A stretch of 64,000 nt of DNA from Roseivivax marinus (GCF_900109705.1 NZ_FOAI01000009.1:119101-183100); one strand, 5' to 3'. Positions 17,484 through 27,634 are shown, counted from the stretch's first letter. Numbers and translations: made by a program. Notes: generated by a model from the sequence alone, not told the origin.

Positions 17484-17627
17484 ATGTCCGCGATGAAACT
17501 GCCCGAGGCCGGACCGCCTAAACCCACGCGCGCCGCCGCGCTGCTGCTGGCGCTGATCCTGTCGGTGCCCTTCGCCGTCCTCGCGCTCCTTGAGGCGGCG
17601 TGGCGGGCCGTCCGTCTGCTCTATTGA
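17484..17627 (+). CDS. Small single-helix membrane protein, 47 aa
   Basis: 47 residues: a short hydrophilic head (MSAMKLPEAGPPKPTRA), one strongly hydrophobic helix (about 18-37) and a basic tail (AAWRAVRLLY). A typical short bitopic inner-membrane protein. It is convergent with tyrS (21 bp between stops) and divergent from the acyltransferase gene. No good Shine-Dalgarno is visible, and a second Met lies at codon 4. Function unknown; the frame is supported by topology and tight packing only. Confidence 0.5.
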   Translation: MSAMKLPEAGPPKPTRAAALLLALILSVPFAVLALLEAAWRAVRLLY

Positions 17628-17648
17628 CGAACGGCCCGGAAAGGCGCG

Positions 17649-18899
17649 TCAGGCCAGCTTGACCAGCGCGTGCCGTTTCTTGCCCGCAGACAGCTTGACC
17701 GGAGAGGCCAGGGCCGCGGCATCGAGCATCAGGCCCGGATCGTCGAGCGGACGGTCGTCCATCCGCGCGCCGTTCTCGCCGATCAGGCGCTTGGCGTCCT
17801 TGCCGGACTTGGCGAGGCCGGCCCGCACAAGAACCTGCACGATCGAGATGCCGTCGGCGACGTCTTCCGCGGCCAGTTCGAGCGTCGGCAGGTCTTCGCC
17901 CGCGCCGCCCTTCTCGAACACCTCGCGCGCGGTGGCCTCGGCGGCCCGCGCCGCGTCGGCCCCGTGGCAAAGCGTCGTGACCTCGTTGGCGAGCACCACC
18001 TTGGCCTCGTTGATCTCGGCGCCGCCGAGCGCGCCCAGCCGTTCGCACTCCTCCAGCGGAAGCTCGGTGTAGAGCCTCAGGAACCGGCCCACGTCCGCGT
18101 CGGTGGTGTTGCGCCAGAACTGCCAGAACTCGTAGGGGCTCAGCATCTCGGAGTTGAGCCACACCGCGCCACCCGCGGACTTGCCCATCTTGCGCCCGTC
18201 CGAGGTGGTCAGGAGCGGCGAGGTCAGCCCGAAGATCTCGTGGTCCAGCACCCGCCGTGTCAGGTCGATGCCGTTGACGATGTTGCCCCACTGGTCCGAA
18301 CCGCCCATCTGTAGCACGCAGTCGTAACGGCGGTTCAGCTCGAGGAAATCGTAGGCCTGCAGGATCATGTAGTTGAACTCGAGGAACGACAGCGACTGCT
18401 CGCGGTCGAGCCGGGACTTCACGCTCTCGAACGACAGCATCCGGTTCACGCTGAAGTGCCGGCCGATGTCGCGCAGGAACTCCAGGTAGTTGAGCCCGTC
18501 GAGCCACTCGGCGTTGTCGAGCATCAGCGCGCCGTTCCCGGCCTCGCCGTACTCGAGATACTTTGCGAAGACCTGCTTCATGCCGTCGATGTTCTCGGCG
18601 ATCTGGTCGGGGCCGAGCAGCGGCCGCTCGTCGGCGCGGAAGGACGGATCGCCCACCTTGGTGGTGCCGCCACCCATGAGCGTGATCGGCCGGTGCCCGG
18701 TCTTCTGCAGCCAGCGCAGCATCATCACGTTCAGCAGGTGGCCGACATGCAGCGACTTGGCCGTGGCGTCATAGCCGATATAGGCGGTGACCATCCCGTT
18801 CGAGAGCGCCTCGTCGAGGCCCTGGTAATCGGTGCAATCGGCCAGATAGCCGCGCTCGATCATGATGCGCAGGAAGTCCGATTTGGGATGGTAGGTCAT
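17649..18899 (-). CDS. tyrS: Tyrosyl-tRNA synthetase
   Basis: 416 residues, a class I aminoacyl-tRNA synthetase. The HIGH-type motif is HVGH (SLHVGHLL), the KMSKS-type motif is KMGKS, and the tyrosine-pocket segments YIGYDATA and [11 protein letters not shown] are present. The C-terminal S4-like RNA-binding domain covers about 350-416 ([17 protein letters not shown]). The start [10 protein letters not shown] is chosen because the upstream in-frame extension runs into the opposite-strand anmK gene. It is divergent from anmK across 85 bp that should hold both promoters. Confidence 0.97.
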   Translation of the reverse strand: MTYHPKSDFLRIMIERGYLADCTDYQGLDEALSNGMVTAYIGYDATAKSLHVGHLLNVMMLRWLQKTGHRPITLMGGGTTKVGDPSFRADERPLLGPDQIAENIDGMKQVFAKYLEYGEAGNGALMLDNAEWLDGLNYLEFLRDIGRHFSVNRMLSFESVKSRLDREQSLSFLEFNYMILQAYDFLELNRRYDCVLQMGGSDQWGNIVNGIDLTRRVLDHEIFGLTSPLLTTSDGRKMGKSAGGAVWLNSEMLSPYEFWQFWRNTTDADVGRFLRLYTELPLEECERLGALGGAEINEAKVVLANEVTTLCHGADAARAAEATAREVFEKGGAGEDLPTLELAAEDVADGISIVQVLVRAGLAKSGKDAKRLIGENGARMDDRPLDDPGLMLDAAALASPVKLSAGKKRHALVKLA

Positions 18900-18984
18900 G
18901 GTCGTCCCCTCGTAGAATGACGGCCAAGCGGCTATACCGCGCAAGGCCACAAGACAATCCGTTATCCGGCGGGCAGGGGGCAGC

Positions 18985-20103
18985 ATGAGCGAGAAAGAGG
19001 CGGTCCGAAGCGTCGGCGCCATGTCGGGCACGTCGCTCGACGGGGTGGACGCCGCGATGATCCGCACCGATGGCGAGCGCGTGTTCGAGTTCGGCGCGAC
19101 GGAGTACCGGCCCTACACGGCCGAGGAGGCCGCCACCCTGCGCGCCGCGCTCGGACGCTGGCCCGGCGACGACCTCGCCGACGCGGACCGTGTGGTTTTC
19201 GACGCCCACGCCGAGGTTCTGTCACGGTTCGACGGGGCCGAGCTCGTCGGCTTCCACGGTCAGACACTGGCGCACGAGCCGCGTGGCCGCGGCACGCACC
19301 AGTTGGGCGACGGCGCCGCACTGGCCGAGGCGCTGGGCGTGCCGGTGGTGTGGGACTTCCGCTCCTCGGACGTGCGGCTCGGGGGCGAGGGCGCACCGCT
19401 CGCGCCGTTCTTCCACTTCGCCTGTGCCAAGGCTCTCGGGACCGAGGCACCGCTCGGCATCCTCAACCTCGGGGGCGTCGGAAACCTCACCTGGATCGAC
19501 CCGACCAGGGCGCGACCCGAGGACGAGGGCGCGCTTCTCGCCTTCGACACCGGCCCGGCCAATGCGCCGATCAACGACCTGATGATGCAGCGCCGGGGCG
19601 AGCCCTGCGACCGTGACGGCGCGCTGGCGGTGCAGGGGGCGGTCGTCGACGGGGCGCTCGAGCTCTTCCTCGACGAGGGTTACTTCCTCAAGATGCCGCC
19701 CAAGTCGCTAGATCGTGACGACTTCTCGGTGATGCTCGACCTCGTCCGGGAACTGGACGATGCCGACGCCGCCGCCACGATGACGGCGATGTCCGCGGCC
19801 GCCGTCATGCGCGGCATCGAACACTGCCCGCGCCCACCGGAACGCCTGCTGGTCACCGGCGGCGGGCGCCACAACCCCGTGATGATGGCGATGCTGGCCG
19901 CCGGTCTCGACTGTCCGGTGGAGCCTGTGGAGGCCGTGGGTCTCGACGGCGACATGCTGGAGGCGCAGGCCTTCGCCTTCCTCGCGGTGCGGGTCATGCG
20001 TGGCCTGCCCACCTCGGGCCCCTCCACGACCGGAGTCCGCGCGGCCGTGGGTGGCGGCGAGATCAGTCGTCCGCGCGGGTATCCCCGACGCAGGAGCGGG
20101 TAA
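18985..20103 (+). CDS. anmK: Anhydro-N-acetylmuramic acid kinase
   Basis: 372 residues. AnmK cleaves and phosphorylates 1,6-anhydroMurNAc from cell-wall recycling to MurNAc-6-phosphate. Family motifs are clear: [14 protein letters not shown] at the N-terminus, [54 protein letters not shown] and [12 protein letters not shown]. The C-terminal ~20 residues ([20 protein letters not shown]) fit the family end. The gene is divergent from tyrS and ends at a large inverted repeat shared with the convergent moaA. Confidence 0.96.
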   Translation: MSEKEAVRSVGAMSGTSLDGVDAAMIRTDGERVFEFGATEYRPYTAEEAATLRAALGRWPGDDLADADRVVFDAHAEVLSRFDGAELVGFHGQTLAHEPRGRGTHQLGDGAALAEALGVPVVWDFRSSDVRLGGEGAPLAPFFHFACAKALGTEAPLGILNLGGVGNLTWIDPTRARPEDEGALLAFDTGPANAPINDLMMQRRGEPCDRDGALAVQGAVVDGALELFLDEGYFLKMPPKSLDRDDFSVMLDLVRELDDADAAATMTAMSAAAVMRGIEHCPRPPERLLVTGGGRHNPVMMAMLAAGLDCPVEPVEAVGLDGDMLEAQAFAFLAVRVMRGLPTSGPSTTGVRAAVGGGEISRPRGYPRRRSG

Positions 20104-20127
20104 GCTTCGTTCGGCCGCCTTCGGCGA

Positions 20128-20192
20128 GAGTATTTTCGACGAGAAGAAGGGCAGGGCCGCGCGCGCTGCCCTTCTTCTCGTTGCAAATACTC
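20128..20192. terminator. Paired interspersed motifs forming a convergent-gene hairpin (copies B and C)
   Basis: Two inverted copies of the interspersed motif, 20128-20154 and 20166-20192, match at 25 of 27 positions when folded back on each other, leaving an 11-base GC-rich loop. The stem carries TATTTTCGACGAGAAGAAG on one arm. It lies between the stops of convergent anmK and moaA and probably ends transcription from both sides, although no long terminal T tract is present. Confidence 0.65.
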
Positions 20193-20229
20193 CGGGGAGC
20201 GCGAGGGGCTGGCCCCTCGCTGCGCGGCA

Positions 20230-21237
20230 TCAGCCGCCGGTGTGGCTCATGTGGCGCGAAACCCGCCCGTCAACGGTCTGGCGCGAATAATCGAAATCGT
20301 GGCCCTTGGGCTTGCGCGAGATCGCCTCGCGGATCGCCTCCTCGAGCGGCGCGTCCGAGGCGGGATGGTTGCGCAGGGCCGAGCGCAGGTCTGCGTTGTC
20401 CTCCTGGCCCAGACACATGAACAGCTCGCCGGTGCAGGTCAGGCGTACACGGTTGCAGCTTTCGCAGAAATTGTGCGTGAGCGGCGTGATGAACCCGATC
20501 TTCTGGCCGGTTTCCTCGAGCCGGACATAGCGGGCCGGGCCGCCCGTGCGCTCGGGCAGATCGGTGATGGTATACCGCTCCGCCAACTGCGCGCGCAGGT
20601 CGTCGAGCTTCCAGTACTGGCCGATGCGGTCCTCGTTGCCGATATCGCCCATCGGCATCACCTCGATCCATGTCAGGTCGATGTCGCGCGAGGCGCACCA
20701 CTCGGTGATCGAGAACAGCTCTTCCTCGTTGAAGCCCTTGAGTGCCACGGCGTTGATCTTCACGCGCAGTCCCGCGCGCTGGGCCGCATCGATGCCGCGC
20801 ATGACCTGGGGCAGGCGCCCCCAGCGCGTGACGTCGGCAAACTTCTTTTCGTCGAGCGTGTCGAGCGAGATGTTCACCCGGCGCACGCCGGCGGCGAAGA
20901 GGTCGTCGGCAAAGCGCTCGAGCTGCGAGCCGTTGGTGGTCAGCGTAAGCTCGCGCAGGTCGCCAGCCTCGATATGCCGGGTCATCGAGCGGAAGAACGT
21001 CATGATGTCCCGCCGCACCAGCGGTTCGCCGCCGGTGATGCGCAGCTTCTGCACGCCGAGTCGCACGAAGGTCGAACACATGCGATCCAGTTCCTCGAGC
21101 GTCAGCAGTTCCTTCTTGGGCAGGAACGTCATGTTTTCGGACATGCAGTAGACGCAGCGGAAATCGCAGCGGTCCGTGACCGACACGCGCAGATAGTCGA
21201 TGGGGCGGGCGAACGGGTCGATGAGCGGAGCTGTCAT
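20230..21237 (-). CDS. moaA: GTP 3',8-cyclase MoaA (molybdenum cofactor biosynthesis)
   Basis: 335 residues, a radical-SAM enzyme starting molybdopterin synthesis by converting GTP to 3',8-cyclo-GTP with MoaC downstream. The N-terminal cluster motif is CDFRCVYC (Cx3Cx2C), the SAM site is ITGGEPL, and the C-terminal cluster ligands are [12 protein letters not shown] and FMC (Cx2Cx13C). The last two residues are Gly-Gly, as needed in MoaA. The start [12 protein letters not shown] was chosen where the conserved N-terminus begins; an in-frame start 12 codons upstream lacks support. Together with tupBCA it gives the window a molybdenum/tungsten theme. Confidence 0.96.
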   Translation of the reverse strand: MTAPLIDPFARPIDYLRVSVTDRCDFRCVYCMSENMTFLPKKELLTLEELDRMCSTFVRLGVQKLRITGGEPLVRRDIMTFFRSMTRHIEAGDLRELTLTTNGSQLERFADDLFAAGVRRVNISLDTLDEKKFADVTRWGRLPQVMRGIDAAQRAGLRVKINAVALKGFNEEELFSITEWCASRDIDLTWIEVMPMGDIGNEDRIGQYWKLDDLRAQLAERYTITDLPERTGGPARYVRLEETGQKIGFITPLTHNFCESCNRVRLTCTGELFMCLGQEDNADLRSALRNHPASDAPLEEAIREAISRKPKGHDFDYSRQTVDGRVSRHMSHTGG

Positions 21238-21326
21238 GCCTGCCAAGCTAGTAATTCCACCCGAAAGGGGCAAGGATCGGAAACGTGAACGCCCCGAAAG
21301 ACAGCAAAGACAAAGGTCCGATATAC

Positions 21327-21851
21327 ATGCGCTTCCGCTCCGCTCTCACCCTTGGCGCTGCCGTCGCCACGCTCGCCGCCTGTGCGCAGATCAACGAGAC
21401 CTTCGGCGCCCGTCCGGATACGGCGCCGACGCCCACGGCCCAGCCCGCGCAGAACCAGGCCCCGGCCGCCACCACACCGCGTCCGCCCTCGCAGGAGCGG
21501 TTCCCCTCGGCGCAGGCACGCACGGCAGACGAATTCGACACCACCACCGACGAAGAGCGGGCGGCGGCGACTGCGCCTGCGGAAACCGGCGGGGGCGGCG
21601 GCAGCCTCGGGACAACCGTGGCGTCTCTGGGTGACCCCTCGAGCCCGGGCTTCTGGCTCGAGACGCCGCTCGTCGAGACCGAGACCGAGGGCCGGGTCGT
21701 CTACACGGCGACCGGCGCGTCGGCGAACGTCACGCTGCGGCCAATCCCGGGCGAGTCGGGATCGGGCAGCCGGATCTCGCTTTCGGCGATGCGCGTGCTC
21801 GAAGCCCCGCTGACCGACCTTCCGACGCTCGAGGTCTACGCCGACGGTTGA
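21327..21851 (+). CDS. Putative lipoprotein, 174 aa
   Basis: 174 residues. A lipoprotein signal peptide with lipobox LAAC (lipid Cys19) is followed by a Pro/Ala/Gln/Thr-rich flexible stretch to about residue 90, then a small structured part ([40 protein letters not shown]). This kind of protein is common in Rhodobacteraceae and has no known function. ATG 21327 was chosen because the signal peptide starts there and AAAGG lies upstream; a longer frame from 21285 adds a hydrophilic leader that would spoil the signal. It is divergent from moaA. Confidence 0.72.
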   Translation: MRFRSALTLGAAVATLAACAQINETFGARPDTAPTPTAQPAQNQAPAATTPRPPSQERFPSAQARTADEFDTTTDEERAAATAPAETGGGGGSLGTTVASLGDPSSPGFWLETPLVETETEGRVVYTATGASANVTLRPIPGESGSGSRISLSAMRVLEAPLTDLPTLEVYADG

Positions 21852-21865
21852 CCGCCCGCGCGGGG

Positions 21866-21885
21866 CGCGGGCCGGGCGGCCCGCG
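21866..21885. terminator. Hairpin between the lipoprotein gene and glmS
   Basis: CGCGGGCC (21866-21873) pairs with GGCCCGCG (21878-21885) around a GGGC loop, directly before the glmS stop on the opposite strand. Both genes end here. There is no T tract, so termination function is only suggested. Confidence 0.35.
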
Positions 21886-23700
21886 TCACTCCACCGTGAC
21901 GGACTTGGCGAGGTTCCGCGGCTGGTCCACGTCCGTACCCTTGGCGATGGCCGCGTGGTACGCCAGCAGCTGCGCCGGCAGGGCGTAGAGCATGGGTGTC
22001 AGACGCGAAGGCGCCGCCGGCAGCGTCACGGTGCGCCAGACATCCGCACCGGCCGCCGCGGCGCCGGCCGCATCGGTGATCAGCAACACGCGTCCGCCGC
22101 GCGCCATGACCTCCTGCATGTTCGACACGGTCTTGTCGAAGAGGTGGTCGCGCGGCGCCATGACCACGACCGGCACCGACTTGTCGATCAGCGCGATGGG
22201 GCCGTGCTTGAGTTCGCCCGACGCGTAGGCCTCGGCGTGGATGTAGCTGATTTCCTTCAGCTTCAGCGCACCTTCGTGGGCCAGCGGGTACATCAGGCCG
22301 CGGCCGAGGAAGAGCACGTCGCGCGCCTCGGCCATGGCGCGGGCCGCGTCGGCCACTTCTTCGTCGCGATCGAGCGCGGCGTTGAAGAGGCCCGGCAGCG
22401 CGCGCAGCTCGTTCAGCGCCGTCCCGAGATCCGCCGCGCTCATCCGGCCACGGTCCACCGCGGCCTTGAGCGCCAGAAGGTAAAGCACGTTGAGCTGGCA
22501 GGTGAACGCCTTGGTCGACGCCACGCCGATCTCGACCCCGGCATGGATCGGCAGCGCCACGTCGGATTCCCGCGCGATCGAGCTTTCGGCCACGTTGACC
22601 ACCGACAGCACCCGGTCGGCCCGGCCACGGACGTAGCGCAGGGCGGCGAGGGTGTCGGCGGTCTCGCCCGACTGGCTGACGAACAGCGCGGTGGTCCCGG
22701 CCGGGATCGGGGGTTCGCGGTAGCGGAACTCGGAGGCGATGTCGGTCTCGACAGGCAGGCCCGCGAGCGTCTCGAACCAGTACTTCGCGGTCAGGCAGGC
22801 GAAGTACGCGGTGCCGCAGGCGACCATGGTCAGCCGCTCGGTGTCGGTGAAGTCCAGCCCTTCGGGCAGCACGATCTCCGCGTCATCGAGATAGGCGTTC
22901 AGGGCATCGGCCAGCACCGTGGGCTGCTCGAATATCTCCTTCGCCATGAAGTGCTTGTAGCCCGACTTGTCCACGCGCGCGGCGTCGATCGAGACGGTCT
23001 TGGCTGGCCGTTCGACCACCGCGCCGCTCTCGTCGCGGATCTCGATGCTGGTGCGGGTGAGGATCGCGCGGTCGCCTTCCTCGAGATAGGTCACCGTGTC
23101 GGTCATCGGCGCGAGCGCGATGGCGTCCGAGCCCACGAAGACCTCGCCCTCGCCGTGTCCGATGGCCAGCGGGCTGCCCTTGCGGGCGGCAATCATCAGA
23201 TCGTCCTCGCCGTCGAAGAGGAACACGAGCGCGAAGGCGCCTTCGAGCCGGGCGAGGGTACGGGCGGCCGCTTCCTGCGGGGTGCAGCCCTCGGACAGGA
23301 ACCGCTCGGCCAGCATCGCGACGGTCTCGGTGTCGGTCTCGGTCGAGAAGGTCGCGCCGGTCGCGGCAAGGTCCTCCCGCAACTCCTTGTAGTTCTCGAT
23401 GATTCCGTTGTGAACGACGGCCACCGGCCCGGCGCGGTGCGGGTGGGCGTTGCCCTCGGTGGGCGCGCCGTGGGTGGCCCAGCGGGTGTGGCCGATCCCG
23501 GACTTCCCGGCGAGCGGGTCGTGCACCAGCAGGTCCGAAAGGTTCACCAGCTTGCCGACCGCGCGCCGGCGGTCGAGCCGGCCGTCGTTCACGGTCGCGA
23601 TGCCGGCGCTGTCGTAGCCGCGGTATTCCAGCCGCCGCAGTGCCTCGACCAGGGTGGGCGCGACTTCGTGCTTGCCGAGAACCCCTACAATTCCACACAT
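21886..23700 (-). CDS. glmS: Glutamine-fructose-6-phosphate aminotransferase (isomerizing)
   Basis: 604 residues, close to the usual ~609. It makes glucosamine-6-phosphate from fructose-6-phosphate and glutamine, the first step to UDP-GlcNAc. The N-terminal glutaminase begins MCGIVG with nucleophile Cys after Met, and has EYRGYDSAGIA and GHTRWATHGAPTEGNAHPH. Two SIS domains follow (VACGTAYFACL, FVSQSGETADTLAAL, LFLGRGLMYPLAHEGALKLKEISY), ending PRNLAKSVTVE. Its ATG comes one base after the glmU stop, so it is coupled to glmU and the two act in one pathway. Confidence 0.98.
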   Translation of the reverse strand: MCGIVGVLGKHEVAPTLVEALRRLEYRGYDSAGIATVNDGRLDRRRAVGKLVNLSDLLVHDPLAGKSGIGHTRWATHGAPTEGNAHPHRAGPVAVVHNGIIENYKELREDLAATGATFSTETDTETVAMLAERFLSEGCTPQEAAARTLARLEGAFALVFLFDGEDDLMIAARKGSPLAIGHGEGEVFVGSDAIALAPMTDTVTYLEEGDRAILTRTSIEIRDESGAVVERPAKTVSIDAARVDKSGYKHFMAKEIFEQPTVLADALNAYLDDAEIVLPEGLDFTDTERLTMVACGTAYFACLTAKYWFETLAGLPVETDIASEFRYREPPIPAGTTALFVSQSGETADTLAALRYVRGRADRVLSVVNVAESSIARESDVALPIHAGVEIGVASTKAFTCQLNVLYLLALKAAVDRGRMSAADLGTALNELRALPGLFNAALDRDEEVADAARAMAEARDVLFLGRGLMYPLAHEGALKLKEISYIHAEAYASGELKHGPIALIDKSVPVVVMAPRDHLFDKTVSNMQEVMARGGRVLLITDAAGAAAAGADVWRTVTLPAAPSRLTPMLYALPAQLLAYHAAIAKGTDVDQPRNLAKSVTVE

Positions 23701-23701
23701 T

Positions 23702-25054
23702 TCAGCCGTCCTTTTTCAGGTCCGCGCGGCGGGCCTTTAGAATTTCGAACAATTTGCGGGCACGGCCCGGCTTGGTGACCTGGGGGGCACGTCCCAGCGC
23801 CAGCGCGTCGTCCGGCACGTCCTCGGTGATGACCGACCCCGAGCCGGTGAGCGCACCGGACCCCACCCGCACGGGTGCCACGAGCATGGTGTTGGAGCCG
23901 ATGAAGGCGCCTTCGCCGATCTCGGTCCGGTGCTTGAGGAACCCGTCGTAGTTGCAGGTGATCGTTCCGGCGCCGATATTCGTGCGCTCTCCGATGTCGG
24001 CGTCGCCGATATAGCTCAGGTGGTTGGCCTTCACGCCGGCCGAGAGGTGAGCATTCTTGATCTCCACGAAGTTGCCCACGTGGACGTCCTCGTCCAGTTC
24101 CGCGCCGGGGCGCAGGCGGGCATAGGGGCCGACCACGGCGCCGGTGCTCACGTGGCAGCCTTCGAGGTGCGAGAAGGCCCGGATCCGCGCGCCGTTCTCC
24201 ACGGTCACGCCGGGGCCGAAGACCACGTGCGGCTCCACCTCGGTGTCGCGGCCGAGCGCGGTGTCGAAGCTGAGGAACACCGTCTCGGGCGCCTGCAGCG
24301 TCACCCCGTCGGCCATCAGCGTCTCGCGGGCGGACGCCTGGAACACGGCTTCGGCGCGGGCAAGCTCGGGGCGGGAATTGATGCCCTGCGTCTCGGCCTC
24401 GTCGCAGACCACGGCGGTGGCCGACAGACCCTCGGACACGGCGAGGGCGACCACGTCGGTCAGGTAGTATTCGCCCGAGGCGTTGTCATTGCCCACTGCC
24501 TCGATCAGGCGCAGGAGAGTCGCGCAATCGGCGGCCAGAACGCCCGAGTTGCACAGCGTTATGGCGCGCTCCTCGTCAGTGGCGTCCTTGAACTCCACGA
24601 TCCGCTCGAGCCTGTCACCGTTGGTGACCAGGCGTCCGTAGCGGCCCGGATCGGCCGCTTCGAAGCCCAGCACCACAACGTCGTGACGGGCGCGGGCGCG
24701 GGCCATCTCTTCCAGCGTCTCGAAGCGGATGAAGGGGGTGTCGCCGTAAAGCACGATCACGTCCCCGTCGAACTCGGCGAGCGCCGTGCGTGCCTGTGCG
24801 ACCGCGTGGGCAGTGCCGAGCTGCTCGGACTGGATCGCGACCTCGGCCTCGTCCATGTAATCCTGCGCCGCGGCACTGACCGCTTCGGCGCCGTGGCCTG
24901 CGACCACGACCACCTTTTCGGGGTCGAGTGCGGCACCCGCGGCCATCGCGTGATGCAGCATGGGGGCGTTGCCGATGCGGTGGAGGACCTTGGGCAGGTC
25001 CGATTCCATCCGGGTGCCTTTGCCGGCGGCCAGCACGACGAGGGCGATGCTCAT
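23702..25054 (-). CDS. glmU: Bifunctional UDP-GlcNAc pyrophosphorylase / GlcN-1-P acetyltransferase
   Basis: 450 residues. The N-terminal uridylyltransferase has VVLAAGKGTRM, QSEQLGTAHAV, VLYGDTPFI and the GINSRPELARAE end segment. The C-terminal left-handed beta-helix acetyltransferase shows hexapeptide repeats and KANHLSYIGDADIGERTNIG and TITCNYDGFLKH. It produces UDP-GlcNAc for peptidoglycan and lipid A. The start MSIALVVLAAG has a purine-rich AAAGAAAGAG upstream. It leads the glmU-glmS operon and is divergent from gph. Confidence 0.98.
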   Translation of the reverse strand: MSIALVVLAAGKGTRMESDLPKVLHRIGNAPMLHHAMAAGAALDPEKVVVVAGHGAEAVSAAAQDYMDEAEVAIQSEQLGTAHAVAQARTALAEFDGDVIVLYGDTPFIRFETLEEMARARARHDVVVLGFEAADPGRYGRLVTNGDRLERIVEFKDATDEERAITLCNSGVLAADCATLLRLIEAVGNDNASGEYYLTDVVALAVSEGLSATAVVCDEAETQGINSRPELARAEAVFQASARETLMADGVTLQAPETVFLSFDTALGRDTEVEPHVVFGPGVTVENGARIRAFSHLEGCHVSTGAVVGPYARLRPGAELDEDVHVGNFVEIKNAHLSAGVKANHLSYIGDADIGERTNIGAGTITCNYDGFLKHRTEIGEGAFIGSNTMLVAPVRVGSGALTGSGSVITEDVPDDALALGRAPQVTKPGRARKLFEILKARRADLKKDG

Positions 25055-25188
25055 GGACACTCTTTCTTTGTCATTCGCGCGCGCCCTGTTTAACCGTGGC
25101 GTGCGGCAGAACAAGAGCGTGTCCGTCACGTTCGGTTTCGCCGCGTGACAGGCGCCACACGGGGCGTCATCGGAACAAGGGGACTGGC

Positions 25189-25863
25189 GTGACGCGCACG
25201 GTGATTTTCGATCTCGACGGCACGCTGGCCGACACAAGCGGAGACCTCATCGCGGCCGCGAACCATTGCCTGGCGGGCATGGGGGCGTCCGTCCGGCTGG
25301 ACCCGGTCGCCGACGCGCCGACGGCCTTCCGCGGCGGGCGAGCGATGCTGCGGCTGGGCATCGAGCGCGAGCGCGGAACGGCGGACGAGGCAGAGGTCGA
25401 CCGCTGGTATCCCGAGCTGCTGGACGCCTACGGCGCGGCCATCGACGTGCACACGCGGTTCTATCCCGGTGCGCTCGACGCGGTGGAGGCGCTGCGAACC
25501 GGCGGGAGCCGCGTCGCGATCTGCACCAACAAGCCCGCCGCGCTGGCCGAGGAGCTCATGACCCGGCTCGGCGCGCGCGAGATGTTCGGCGCTCTGATCG
25601 GCGCCGACACGTTGCCAACCCGCAAGCCGGACGCGGCACCTTACCGCGCGGCGGTGGAGGGAGTGGGCGGCGATGTGGCGCGGTCGCTCATCGTGGGCGA
25701 TACCGAGACCGACCGCGCCACGGCCCGCGCCGTCGGCGTGCCGTGCATCATGGTGGGCTTCGGCCCCGAGGGCGGCGAGGTGGCGCGCCACGAGCCCGAA
25801 GCGATCATCGGCCATTTCGACGAACTCGGCGCCACCGTCGACCGGCTTCTGGGCGCGGCATGA
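25189..25863 (+). CDS. gph: HAD-family hydrolase, phosphoglycolate phosphatase-like
   Basis: 224 residues. The HAD nucleophile motif is IFDLDGTLADT near the N-terminus, motif II is ICTNKPAAL, motif III lies near TRKPDAAPY and motif IV is VGDTETD. Length and the helical cap match phosphoglycolate phosphatase (Gph), which clears 2-phosphoglycolate from DNA repair or oxygenation reactions. The start is GTG at 25189 with AAGGGG about 6 nt upstream. The stop overlaps the next gene's ATG (ATGA), so the two are translationally coupled. Confidence 0.85.
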   Translation: MTRTVIFDLDGTLADTSGDLIAAANHCLAGMGASVRLDPVADAPTAFRGGRAMLRLGIERERGTADEAEVDRWYPELLDAYGAAIDVHTRFYPGALDAVEALRTGGSRVAICTNKPAALAEELMTRLGAREMFGALIGADTLPTRKPDAAPYRAAVEGVGGDVARSLIVGDTETDRATARAVGVPCIMVGFGPEGGEVARHEPEAIIGHFDELGATVDRLLGAA

Positions 25864-27080
25864 GCACGCCCGAGCGCTTCGAGGGCAGCTTCACCCAGCA
25901 GGAACCGATTCCCGAAGAGGCGATCGAGGCCGCGCTGGCCGTCCTGCATCACGGGCGGCTGCACCGCTACAATACCGTGCCGGGCGAACTGGGCGAGGCC
26001 GCACTGCTGGAACAGGACTTCGCCGCCATGACCGGCGCGCGCTACTGCCTCGCCGTGGCCTCGGGCGGCTACGCGATGGGCTGCGCGCTGCGGGCGGTGG
26101 GCGTGGGGCCGGGCGACGCCGTCCTGACCAACGCCTTCACGCTCGCCCCGGTGCCCGGCGCCATCGCCAGCCTCGGCGCGCGTCCGGTCTTCGTCGGCGT
26201 GACCGAGGAGCTGGTGATCGACCTCGACGATCTCGAGGCGCGGATCGCGGACGGCGGTGCGCGGGTGCTGCTGCTGAGCCACATGCGCGGGCACGTCTGC
26301 GACATGGACCGGCTAACGGCGATCTGCCGTGCGGCGGGCGTGACGGTGATCGAGGATTGCGCCCACACCATGGGCGCGGCGTGGCGCGGGGTGCCTTCGG
26401 GGCGGCACGGGACGGTTGGCTGCTACTCGACCCAGACCTACAAGCACGCGAACTCGGGCGAGGGCGGGTTACTTGTCACCGACGACGCCGAGCTTGCGGC
26501 CCGGATGATCCTGCTGTCGGGGTCCTACATGCTTTACGAGCGCCACATCGCCGCGCCGCCGGCCGAGGCCTTCGCGGCCCTGCGCTGGGAGGTGCCCAAC
26601 GTCTCGGGCCGGATGGACAACCTGCGCGCGGCGATACTTCGCCCGCAACTCAGCCGTCTGGACGAGCGTGTCGTGCGGTGGGAGGCGCTTTACCGTGCGA
26701 TGGAGTCGGGCCTCTGGGACGTGCCGGGCCTGACCCTGATCTCCCGCCCGGAGGGAGAGCGCTTCGTCGGTTCGTCGTTCCAGATGCTGATGCTCGATCA
26801 ACCGCCCGAGGTGGTCTCCGCCGTGGTTGCCGGCTGCGCGGCGCGGGGCGTGGAACTCAAGTGGTTCGGCCCCGAGGAACCCGCCGGCTTCACCTCGCGC
26901 TACGGAGCCTGGCGCTATGCGCCGAGCGTGCCGATGCCGCGCACCGACCGGGTGTTGGCGGGACTTTTGGACATGAGATTGCCGCTGACGTTTTCGGAGG
27001 AGGACTGCGCCCAGATCGCCCGGATCATCGGCGACGAGATCCGGGGCGCGATGTCAGCGCAGCGTGGGCCCGCGGCCTGA
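25860..27080 (+). CDS. DegT/DnrJ/EryC1/StrS-family PLP aminotransferase
   Basis: 406 residues, a fold-type I PLP enzyme of the sugar-aminotransferase family. The Schiff-base Lys is K195 in STQTYKHANSGEGG, Asp166 in EDCAHTMGA would contact the pyridine nitrogen, and the N-terminal substrate region includes GARYCLAVASGGYAMGCAL. Members usually aminate keto-sugar nucleotides for surface polysaccharides, but no sugar-biosynthesis gene adjoins it; glmU/glmS upstream are general. ATGA coupling to gph suggests a shared phosphosugar or phosphate-ester context, which is inference. A minus-strand terminator lies just downstream. Confidence 0.83.
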   Translation: MSTPERFEGSFTQQEPIPEEAIEAALAVLHHGRLHRYNTVPGELGEAALLEQDFAAMTGARYCLAVASGGYAMGCALRAVGVGPGDAVLTNAFTLAPVPGAIASLGARPVFVGVTEELVIDLDDLEARIADGGARVLLLSHMRGHVCDMDRLTAICRAAGVTVIEDCAHTMGAAWRGVPSGRHGTVGCYSTQTYKHANSGEGGLLVTDDAELAARMILLSGSYMLYERHIAAPPAEAFAALRWEVPNVSGRMDNLRAAILRPQLSRLDERVVRWEALYRAMESGLWDVPGLTLISRPEGERFVGSSFQMLMLDQPPEVVSAVVAGCAARGVELKWFGPEEPAGFTSRYGAWRYAPSVPMPRTDRVLAGLLDMRLPLTFSEEDCAQIARIIGDEIRGAMSAQRGPAA

Positions 27081-27106
27081 CGCGGGCCTCTGCGCAGCTC
27101 TGACAA

Positions 27107-27141
27107 GAAAACGCCCGCCCCGGGTCATCCGGCGCGGGCGT
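27107..27141 (-). terminator. Intrinsic terminator of the stress-protein gene
   Basis: On the minus strand ACGCCCGC (27141-27134) pairs with GCGGGCGT (27118-27111) and is followed by TTTTC. It lies past the stop of the 27167-27634 gene and just outside the convergent aminotransferase stop. Confidence 0.7.
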
Positions 27142-27166
27142 CGTCGTTCGTTGAGCGTCGCGAGGT

Positions 27167-27634
27167 TCAGAACGCGAGGCGGCCGTGCTCGCCGCCCTCG
27201 GCGGTGTCCTTGGTGAGGTTGGCCTTGACCACCTCGTAGAGGAACGCAGCCGAGCCTTCGGTCGCCCAGACCTCGGCGGAGTGCGGCGTCATCTTCACGA
27301 GCTGCACCGAGTCGTCGTCCTTGCCGCCTTCGAACCACGCGGCTGCGAACGCGTTCCAGACGTCGTCGAGCTTTTCGTCGCCAGCGATGTCGATCTTGCC
27401 CTCGACCACGGCATAGAGCCCGGCCTTGGGATCGGCGACGTCGAACCGGGCTTCGCCGCCCGACTGCGCGGCCCGGTCGGCCGCCGAGCCCTTGGCGGTG
27501 ATGAACCAGATCGCCTTGTTGTCGCGATCGGCCTGCGGGGCCATCGGGATCGGACGCTCGCTGTCGGTCGACAGCAGGCCGGCGGTCACGTTGTCGAGGC
27601 GTTTCCAGAAGGTGTCTTTGAGGTCGCTGGCCAT
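27167..27634 (-). CDS. General stress protein, pyridoxamine-phosphate-oxidase-like FMN-binding barrel
   Basis: 155 residues of the split-barrel flavin-binding family annotated as general stress protein 26-like. Segments [56 protein letters not shown] and the acidic [10 protein letters not shown] fit the family. Members bind FMN or F420 and are induced by stress in several bacteria; the reaction is unknown. It is monocistronic, divergent from ivd, and ends in an intrinsic terminator. Confidence 0.83.
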   Translation of the reverse strand: MASDLKDTFWKRLDNVTAGLLSTDSERPIPMAPQADRDNKAIWFITAKGSAADRAAQSGGEARFDVADPKAGLYAVVEGKIDIAGDEKLDDVWNAFAAAWFEGGKDDDSVQLVKMTPHSAEVWATEGSAAFLYEVVKANLTKDTAEGGEHGRLAF

